A stretch of DNA of 64,000 nt from Anaspis maculata (lineage: Eukaryota; Arthropoda; Insecta; Coleoptera; Scraptiidae), in the NCBI GenBank assembly GCA_949128115.1, contig OX421962.1, forward strand, positions 10,863,262-10,927,261, read 5' to 3'. Of this stretch, positions 56,849 through 64,000 are shown one piece after another. The notes below the pieces were generated by a model. It saw nothing but the letters and a program-made list of their open reading frames with translations, was not told the origin of the DNA and ran no database searches. Each line of letters begins with the position of its first letter. Within the stretch, counting starts at the first letter, position 1. A program made the translations under genes and the position numbers.

Positions 56849-57949
56849 GATTTTCCATATTCATCACGTTTATTTCAGTATTCAATGAGGAAGCTGCGAG
56901 TGCAAATCACTATTTTTCAAGTTTTTCTTTTTTTTTCTCAGGTTTCCCGAAACGGTGTGAAATTAAACTTTGTGTTTTTAGATCCAGTTTTTCATCCTCT
57001 ACATTGTCATAGTTTTTTCATCGAGTCTAGGGTTTTTGTAAGTTTTTCAGAAGAACCACTTTATCAACAGGATTGTCGCGCAACTTCAAACGTGGTTCAC
57101 GGCTAAACTAAGAGAGATAATAATTGGCCTTGAAGAGTTTCTAGTGGAGCATTCAATTCTCTACAACTTTGTTGCTCACAATTTTTTGATATCTCTTGTC
57201 GTTCTCACAGCATCCAAGAAGGAAGGTCACGCGGACAGTTTTTCCACTTCACTAGACCGGCGCGCAACTTTGACTGCGATAAACGGCTAAACTGAAGAAG
57301 TTAGACATATGCCCCCAAGGACTTTTTTGTAGATTATTGAATTCTCTACAACTTTGTCCCTGACAGTTTTCACACATCTCTCACCGTTCTCTCACTGATT
57401 CAAAAGAAAGATCGCGGCGCATGTTTTTCCATCTTCTCCATTTTTTTTCCATGGTTCCCGGGATGACTGGAAATGAAACTTTGGTTTTTCTTATTTCGTT
57501 TTTCATTCTCTACATCGCCATTTACCACGCCACATACATATTTTTTTCATCCTGCCCCTAATTTGTTCCAAGTTAAATCCTTATTTTACTGGACTATATC
57601 CTGTTTTCCAGCTGTTGCGGGAACTTAGCTAGGATATATAATATGCTTTATTTTGGCTAATATTAAGAGAAAACCAAGGAAAAAACGAGCATGAAGACGA
57701 TTTAAAGTTGGAGTATTTAGTTTCGACATGATATGGAATTAGTCATACCAGCACAAAAATTCAAAATTTTCCAAGAACTGACACGAACTTGCCCGATTCA
57801 GAAATAGTTAAAACGAACAGTAAGAGTTGAGCCATAAGAAATGAAATTGACCATCACGGCTCCCACTGAGTATGCGCCAACTACTTGGGGTGCCATGGCA
57901 GAGTTGCCCTGCACCAACACATGTTGGTAATAGCGTAATTTCAATCATT

Positions 57950-58077
57950 GGGTAGTATTAATAAAAAATAAGCATGAGCATTTGCTTAGATTTTTGGGGA
58001 GTTGCTAAGCAAACTTTCCCTGACAACGCCTATGAAATCCAAGCAAATGCTTATGCCTATTTTTATTAATACTACCC
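57950..58077. mobile_element. 128-bp MITE with ATT duplication, block B only
   Basis: Ends GGGTAGTATTAATAAAAA and its complement, flanked by ATT (57947-57949 and 58078-58080). Block A near 33990 reads CAATCATTAATATAATC with one ATT. AAGCAAATGCTTA-type words form inner inverted repeats. Confidence 0.9.
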
Positions 58078-58645
58078 ATTAATATAATCAAGATGACCGA
58101 CAGCGGATCTATCAAATGAGCTCTGAGTGGAAGACCGCCAATCGGTCAACCGCTGAATGAAATGTGGAACAAATAGCCGCAGTTTTAGATACACAATGAA
58201 CAGAAATAGTCCAGGAATTATAGGAAAAATAGCTTACAAAAATGAAACTCAGCACCTATTTTTTGTATTTTTGTACACCTATTTCCAATGATTTTCAAAC
58301 GTTTTCCAATGATTTCCAGTGATTTCCAAATGATTTCCATGGAAGTGTACACCAGATTTCCAAGGTGGTTTACCCCTCGGTCCAGTATTATTCTTCTGAA
58401 AAGTGAATTTGTAAATTGGTCCCGCACGAACAATTTTTACCTCATAAAATCGAAAAATATTTACTCCAAAATGTTCGGAAAGAATGGTCTGTTTGAAGGC
58501 AAGTTGATTTTTGTTCAGCTCTTATTTTCCTGAACCTGATTCCTAGGGTGTTTCATTTAGGTCACTTTTGATTCAATCCCTTTTCCAGAATTTTCATCCA
58601 AAGTCAATGACCTGAGCCATTAGCTTCAACAAGAACGCTCATTTT

Positions 58646-59430
58646 GTCTCGATAGGTGCGACAGACATTTGGGAATCTCTAAACTTATCATCACTGAAAG
58701 CAAATAAAACTACTCTTTTGCAGAGGTACAGGGAGCGGCTGCATCAAGACGATATCACTTTATTTTCGGGCTCGCGCTATCTTACTTTCCATGAAAGCCT
58801 TGTGTTTGATGGCTCACCGCTCACCATCTCCATTTCAGATCTAGCTTCCAGGCTTTGAAGAGAATCACGCAACTTATGTTGAGCACCAAAAGGCACATCA
58901 AATTTACGATCAGCGGATGCTGTTACCTCATTAACCCTGATGAGCTTTGCACGGTCTACAATCTAAAGTTGCCTGAGACCGTTGAACATATTTTTTTTAT
59001 CTGTCCACTATACGAGCAGTTCAGGTCTTCCTATATTCATAGCCTTGTCCGTTTTGAGGGTCTACAATTTGCGCTAAAATACCTGACCCTGCTGAAGCTC
59101 AAGAACATAGACAGGTTCATTGTGAATTTTCTCAAATTGCGCGCCTTCGCCAGGAATGAATGAGGTCTCCATTTGTTTTCTTTTTTTTCATAGTTTGATT
59201 ATTCCTGTATGTTTCAGTTCTGTTGCACGAAATACTTGTTTTTTTTTCTGTTACTATTTCTGTTTTCCCCAATCACTGGGAGCATTTAATTCTATTCCAC
59301 TTTGCTTATTTGTTAATGAGAATATTTGTTAATTAGGTATTATTTTCAACGTGGTTGCATTTAATTTGATTTGTTTTTTTTATTTTTCCACTCATTGTTA
59401 TTTGGGCTAAGCCCATAAGAAACAATAAAG
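58646..59430 (+). pseudogene. 5'-truncated LINE ORF2 end with 3' UTR
   Basis: The coding part begins GATDIWESLNLSSLKANKTT, then RYRERLHQDDITLF and LASRL-stop. A shifted frame (from about 58852) continues ALKRITQLMLSTKRHIKF, then VEHIFFICPLYEQFR, and stops at 59161. The C...C...H...C arrangement ending VEHIFFICP is the non-LTR retrotransposon C-terminal zinc knuckle. A 3' UTR follows with GGGCTAAGCCCATAAG and an AATAAAG/A-rich tail near 59425-59460. One frameshift and loss of the reverse transcriptase make it inactive. It starts exactly where block B stops matching block A. It differs from the LINE at 56210-56848. Confidence 0.8.
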
Positions 59431-59762
59431 TTTTTAATTTTTTTATTTATTTATTTAAAATGTATTGACGTCCAATGGATTGACTGATTTCATTTCCTTC
59501 ATTTTTAGCTGCAATTTTTTACCTAGCGTTAATTTTGAATTTCGCGGGTCGGCCGGCTTGCTGCGCACCGGATGGATGTGGGTTTTTTCCACCAGAAAAT
59601 CATTGTTTGATCTTTTCTTTTCAATTCAAGCCCAAACTGAGCTTGATCGGTCCAAGAATAATGCTACGGCATGAGTCGCAGATCAGCAATGCAACTTCAA
59701 GAACCTGAGGACCTGAAAAGACGCAGACAGGGGAAAATTTGGGTATTTTGATATGTTGTTGC
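59431..59762. other. Unassigned spacer
   Basis: A/T-rich LINE tail, then unique-looking DNA up to the hAT target duplication. Confidence 0.4.
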
Positions 59763-60928
59763 TAGAGCTGGGCCGATACCAGGATTTCAGATACCGATAC
59801 CGACACTCAGATACTGACTTTTCCGATACCGATACTCAGATACATGTATCTGAATTCTAATTTAAAATCGGAAAAACGCGAGATTCACTTTAATTAGTTG
59901 CATCAAGTAAGAATTATTTAGTTTTAAGTATATCTTGAAGTTTTTTATAAACAAGGTTCAATCAAAATTATTATTCTCAACATTTTCAACTCAAATTCAA
60001 CAATAATCGAATTTGAAAAAAAACAAAAATTCTTGATCATTTTCCAACAAATTCTTTTTTTTTCAAAAACATAAGCTGTTGCACATGCTCTGCAGTCAGA
60101 CTTGTCCTTTTGATAGTTACGATGATGCCCCCAGTTTCAGAAAGAAAACTTGACTCCGTAAGCACAGAGCCTGCTGGATGGGATAGCAAGTATGCAGCCA
60201 GTTTTTTCAGATGGGTAATAGTATTACACACCGAGACGGAAAATACATTATTACTGCTGAGGGCACAGAGAGCCTTCAGGTAGCCCGAAGCTGGAATGAT
60301 GTATTTACCGTCGAAAGTATGTACACTATTTTACTCACAAACATGTACTCAGCTTGCAGGATTACAGGCGTTCAAAAGTTGAAATCTGAAAATTAACTTT
60401 TGGTCATAACTTCCAGATAAGCCGATTAATTTTGCTGAAACGTGGTTCAGGAAATACTGAATAACACACTTATTGTTTGGTTGGATGCATATTTTGAAAT
60501 TTCCCTTCTAAAGCTACCATTTCTTCACTTTCTAGGGAGGTCGGCAATGGGTCACTTCCCGACCTCCTACTAAGTATGTAATGAAATCAATTACCATAGT
60601 GGTTGTGAGTAAATGTTGTTTTCTTCTTCCAATAATCCACTGGATCTAAATGCAGATATTGGACACCTTCAAACTACTAAACGCAAGCACCAGCTGATGA
60701 TCAAAATCAGTTTGGGTTAGACAAACGAATTCTGGGAATTCCTGGGTGCAAAATAAAGTCCAATATATAACCAGAGGCTGTGCGCGAGCGCCGCGTAATT
60801 TTCAGATACTTTTCAGATACAAGATCCGTGGATACAAGTATCTAAATTTTCTTGGTATCGGCATGTATCTGAAAATCGGGAGTATCGGCCGATACCAGAT
60901 ACTGAGTATCGGTATCGGCCCAGCTCTA
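59763..60928. mobile_element. hAT element, 1166 bp, 8-bp duplication GTTGTTGC
   Basis: Ends TAGAGCTGGGCCGATACC and GGTATCGGCCCAGCTCTA, flanked by perfect 8-bp GTTGTTGC at 59755-59762 and 60929-60936. Subterminal regions are rich in CAGATAC/GTATCTG words in both orientations (about 59790-59850 and 60810-60910), typical transposase-binding repeats. A short transposase remnant lies inside on the - strand. Confidence 0.95.
60037..60231 (-). pseudogene. hAT transposase C-terminal dimerisation fragment
   Basis: Frame LAAYLLSHPAGSVLTESSFL then GGIIVTIKRTSLTAEHVQQL and MFLKKK. It matches the hAT C-terminal pattern in which L-S-x-P-(A)-S/G-S, E-R/S-x-F-S, I, R-x-x-L and N/H-V-x-x-L-x-F-L-K occur in this order. 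Only about 60 residues remain of a protein normally several hundred long, and the element around it is internally deleted. It sits inside the hAT ends at 59763-60928, which confirms the element's class. Confidence 0.75.
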
Positions 60929-61087
60929 GTTGTTGCACTAGGTCCAAGTTGTCAATATGCAAAAATTCAGCCTTGGGCGAATTATTTCTAGGTCAAAACC
61001 TAATTTGACTGGGCTAAGAGAGTCTTGGAAAAAATCAGGATTGGAATTGGAAAAAAACATTGCTAAACGTCAAATTTGTAACTTTTT

Positions 61088-61093
61088 ATTACA
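61088..61093 (-). terminator. Polyadenylation signal, RBR copy 2
   Basis: AATAAA on the - strand (approximate position) about 90 bp beyond the stop codon of copy 2. Confidence 0.45.
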
Positions 61094-61179
61094 TGATAAT
61101 AAATAAAGGCTTTAGTTCTTACAAATATAAAAACAGTAAAAAGTATATGTAGCGAAGTATATGTAAAACTATAAGCGAC

Positions 61180-62817
61180 TCAATATATTTCCTTGCACTC
61201 CAATAAGTGGCTATACTCCCACCAGTTATTTTCGTTGCCTTCATGGACGTGTTCCAAGAGCACCTTCCTCCTGGCCCCGCAATACTCGACTTTGACTTGG
61301 ATCTTATGCTTGGTCTCGTCACCTTTGGACGACTTGACTTCTTGTTTCAAGTATTCCGAAAGCTTTTCGGTCGCGATTTCCAGGTCCTTCTGGTTGCTCT
61401 CGAAGATTATCGACTGGTTGTTCTTTCGCAGATAAAACGCGAAACCGTACGTGTACATGAGCGTCTGACGGCACTGGCACAGCACGTCGATTGCCTGTTT
61501 CAAGTACTGCACTTGGAGCCAACTTTTGCCGTCGCGCTGCAGGTCCTTCATTCTCTGCCTGGCGGATTCGTACAATTCGTGTTCGAGCTTGAGCGAGTCC
61601 TTGTGCGCCATGAAGCGCTTGCAGTAAAACAGGTACTTCTGAAGGACCGATTCCTTTCTTTCTGCAAACGAGCATTTGTCCGATATCGCATCCGGTGAAG
61701 GAGGTCGTAAGCATGCGTGAGCGTGAGGGAAATTCTTCAAATGTCCGAAACAGCTCCAACAGAAGTCAAAGCGGCATCTGTGGCACTTCATGTGATTGCA
61801 GCCGCCGTCTTTCTCGATGGCGGCGTTGCACCGCGGACATCCTTTGGTGTGGGTAGCGATCCAGGAGGACGACGCCGCATCTTCATGGATTCGCACGAGC
61901 CTCGGCGCGAGCCATTTCTTGAGCATGGAGCAGCTGAGAGGATCGTGCCAGTCTTCGTTGCACGAAAAGCAGAAAGCATGGTCGCATTTGCACGTGACGC
62001 GCTGCATCGTTTCATCGACGTGCTGCACTTTGATGGCGTAGCTGCAATCCGCCGACGGACACCAGCGCATCAAGCGATTGTTGGTGACGTAACTGTTCGC
62101 GGTCAAAAACTGATATCTCCGCCTGACCTTTGGATCGCTTACCAAACGCATCACGTTGGCTTCGTCCACTAGAATGTTGCAACCATGGGCTGCACAAGCG
62201 ATCGTCTCCCCGACGCCTTCTTCCATGATTTTGGTGGTGAGATAAACGCACCAGCAGTCCTTGCAGAAGCGATGTTCGCACTCCAATCCAGTCATAGACG
62301 AGCTGTTCAACTCCATTTCGAAGCAGATTCCGCACTCATTTTGCACATTGTCTTTGGGTAGCACGGCCTTGTTGAGTTCCTTCATGGGACTGGTGATACC
62401 AGCTTCGGCAAACAGTGTGTCTTGGTCGACTTCGTAAAACCGTTCAATGAGTTTCATCTTGTCCCATCTGAAGTACATCAAAAGAGCCAATGTGGTGGTG
62501 GGCGAGATCTGGACCACGGAATTAACTTCTTTGATGCAATCGACCCTGCACCGGTTAATCTCTTCAGTACTAAGCGCCTCGCAACGGTAGGCAACAACAT
62601 TCTCATCGTTTCCACTGGATTCGTCTTCAATGCGTTTAACGTTGGCTTTTTGTTTTATGGGATCAACATTAGCTTCGTTTTTCATTGCATAAACCTTTGT
62701 TTCATTCTTCTCTGGATAAACATTGTCTTCCTCTTCTGAACCAGAATAAGGTTCATACTCCTCTGCATCGGTATCGGTATCGTATAGGTAATAATCATTA
62801 CCATGGTAGACTTCCAT
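61180..62817 (-). CDS. Ariadne-type RBR E3 ubiquitin ligase, intronless copy 2
   Basis: 545 residues in one exon, with the same architecture as copy 1: acidic N-terminus, UBA-like, RING1, IBR, RING2, Ariadne domain. The RING2 motif is the canonical KDGGCNHMKCHRC, so the catalytic Cys and its His partner are both present. FCWSC and PHAHAC supply the remaining zinc ligands. The C-terminal part is closer to standard Ariadne-1 (LEHELYESARQRM, FESNQKDLEIATEKL) than that of copy 1. Residues 1 to about 355 differ from copy 1 by a single substitution, whereas the last 190 differ at about 34 positions plus two small indels. Both frames are fully open, which argues that both have been under selection or are young. 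A role in cullin-RING-linked ubiquitination is known for Ariadne-1 and is only assumed here. Confidence 0.92.
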   Translation of the reverse strand: MEVYHGNDYYLYDTDTDAEEYEPYSGSEEEDNVYPEKNETKVYAMKNEANVDPIKQKANVKRIEDESSGNDENVVAYRCEALSTEEINRCRVDCIKEVNSVVQISPTTTLALLMYFRWDKMKLIERFYEVDQDTLFAEAGITSPMKELNKAVLPKDNVQNECGICFEMELNSSSMTGLECEHRFCKDCWCVYLTTKIMEEGVGETIACAAHGCNILVDEANVMRLVSDPKVRRRYQFLTANSYVTNNRLMRWCPSADCSYAIKVQHVDETMQRVTCKCDHAFCFSCNEDWHDPLSCSMLKKWLAPRLVRIHEDAASSSWIATHTKGCPRCNAAIEKDGGCNHMKCHRCRFDFCWSCFGHLKNFPHAHACLRPPSPDAISDKCSFAERKESVLQKYLFYCKRFMAHKDSLKLEHELYESARQRMKDLQRDGKSWLQVQYLKQAIDVLCQCRQTLMYTYGFAFYLRKNNQSIIFESNQKDLEIATEKLSEYLKQEVKSSKGDETKHKIQVKVEYCGARRKVLLEHVHEGNENNWWEYSHLLECKEIY

Positions 62818-64000
62818 TTCTTTTCTACAACATGAAACGCAATGTTAGTCGATACAATTTTTGCAAGACATTCTTGTAACATAGAAAAACTGTACTACAT
62901 CTGCCATTGACAGATTAGAAACTTTTTTCCGAAAGAGATATTATGTTAATTATTTGGAGAATCTTTTGAGTTGATGAGGAAAACATTTGAATCATTCGAT
63001 GAAATTGGATAGACTTCGTTGGATTCAGCAGCGATTCAGAACCGGATGAAACCCTTAGACCATGCATACTTAACGCTTTTTTCTTCTGGACAAGTAATAC
63101 CAAGCCAAAAAACGCACGCGAACTTGAAGGGTAGAAGAAAATATCTTCGTCTTCATTGCGAGAAGAAGTTGAAATTACGCAAGTTAGGTAGCACAAGCCG
63201 CTTCCGTTTTGCCAGCGGAGCTACTCGGGGTAGATCACCAAACAGAGGTATAGATATATGTACACCAATCATGTCCCAGTTGGATCCAGTGTCTTTGTCT
63301 AGTGCGCTAGTGCATACTTCGAGCACTCGAGCCTGCAAAACAAAAGCGGCTACGGTTCTCTCCGATAGACATTTCCAACGTTGCCTCTTCTTGCATGAAT
63401 CCTCAGTGATCATGAAGAGTTGAATTCACTTCACTTGAGTTATGAAAACGGTGTAATATCCACACAGCTTGTGAAGAGAAAAAAAACTTATCCTCGAATA
63501 ATTTCGGCTATACACTAAAAAGTCATGGAGCATTTTTATACAAAGTTGTTGATGAAATTTGCTTCAAACAGTTGCTCGGTAAGGAAATTCAGGTGCTACG
63601 GCAACGTTGTCTCACCCATGCAATATACGTTTGGCACGTGTAATGGAATGGACCCATTTTCGTTCCTATGAAAGCGAAAAGATAATAATTTTTTGTTTTA
63701 ACGTTGGTGCGTTTTTCGCACTTTGGAAGCATGGGGATCTACTTGTCCATAAGCAAGAAGCGCCGTGTTGCATGGTTTAAGATGAAACTTTTCTTCATCA
63801 ACGATATTACCGCCTCATGAAGCTTTGTCTAAAGTAAGTATTAGTCTCGGTATTAGTACAGAATAGTATTGGTGGCCATCGCAGATATTTTAGGAAATAA
63901 TTCCTTTTGAAAATAAGCTCTCCAGGTACGTTCAACCCGAATGGTGGTTGACAAGAAGAAGGGAAACTTCAAGATAAGTATTATCAAAAGAAACAAGAAG
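62818..64000. promoter_or_regulatory. Upstream region of RBR copy 2
   Basis: Near-identical to 39594-40861 and must hold the promoter if transcribed. Shadow frames (62915-63196, 63019-63423) were not accepted as genes. Confidence 0.45.

Larger units (their letters stand above)
53385..57596. mobile_element. Large foldback element with TAT duplication and nested insertions
   Basis: Ends TAGTCCAGTAAAAT and ATTTTACTGGACTA, flanked by TAT (53382-53384 and 57597-57599). Block A at about 33320 reads through without it. The arms pair over about 1.2 kb (for example CTTCCTTCTTGGATGCTG near 53748 with its complement near 57210, and ACACGTGTTTATCTG near 55010 with its complement near 54455). The right arm carries an 822-bp element and a LINE that the left arm lacks. 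Without these the element is about 2.7 kb with a loop of about 250 bp near 54730. Confidence 0.85.
53297..58640. repeat. Duplicated block B (paralogue of 33220-35175), heavily interrupted
   Basis: Only about 53297-53384 and 57597-58640 belong to the block itself. The rest is a 4.2-kb foldback. Block B also carries a 128-bp element (57950-58077) absent from block A and lacks block A's two insertions. Confidence 0.8.
61018..64000. repeat. Segmental duplication copy 2 (with RBR gene), runs off the window
   Basis: Direct repeat of 37809-40861. See copy 1 for the similarity profile. Confidence 0.9.

Overview
The window looks like nuclear DNA of an arthropod, probably an insect. Genes are sparse and split by introns of about 11 kb with GT/AG ends, intergenic DNA is AT-rich, and most of the sequence is DNA transposons, foldback elements and minisatellites. 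The species cannot be fixed from sequence alone. Only four protein-coding loci are convincing. (1) The last three coding exons of a saccharopine dehydrogenase-like oxidoreductase (SCCPDH family) lie on the + strand at 2223-2730, 14175-14412 and 25809-26177; its N-terminal exon or exons lie left of the window. (2) A complete three-exon mitochondrial pyruvate carrier 2 gene is on the - strand at 26403-26877, tail to tail with SCCPDH. (3, 4) Two intronless Ariadne-type RBR E3 ubiquitin ligase genes are on the - strand at 37968-39593 and 61180-62817. They sit inside a directly repeated block of at least 3 kb, with copies about 23.2 kb apart.

Layout. 1-1098 is satellite DNA with a three-monomer higher-order pattern. 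2223-26177 is the SCCPDH tail. Its two introns (2731-14174 and 14413-25808) carry a THAP-containing foldback element, a long mirrored minisatellite, a hAT MITE with 8-bp target duplication, a 2-kb palindrome built of 40-bp repeats, 118-bp repeats with YY1/Pho-like motifs, and a 1.5-kb foldback nested in another element. 26403-26877 is MPC2. 27585-37545 is transposons, ending in a TIR element filled with 141-bp repeats that flip orientation. 37809 to about 40860 is RBR block copy 1. 40860-61017 is nested transposons with LINE fragments, a Cys-rich gene relic and a hAT element with a transposase remnant. 61018-64000 is RBR block copy 2.

Many insertions can be resolved to the base because the window also holds the unoccupied site, either in a paralogous copy or in the opposite arm of a palindrome. 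This gives a local relative chronology of transposition: elements with TA, TAA/TTA, TAT, ATG, ATAT and 8-bp duplications, and a LINE with a 10-bp duplication.

No conventional multi-gene system (operon, defence island or biosynthetic cluster) is present. The most notable observations are the density of long foldbacks inside introns of a gene that must be transcribed, the repeated theme of minisatellites mirrored about a centre, and the RBR pair. In that pair the 5' two thirds and upstream region are almost identical, the 3' third has diverged, and one copy has lost the histidine next to the catalytic cysteine.
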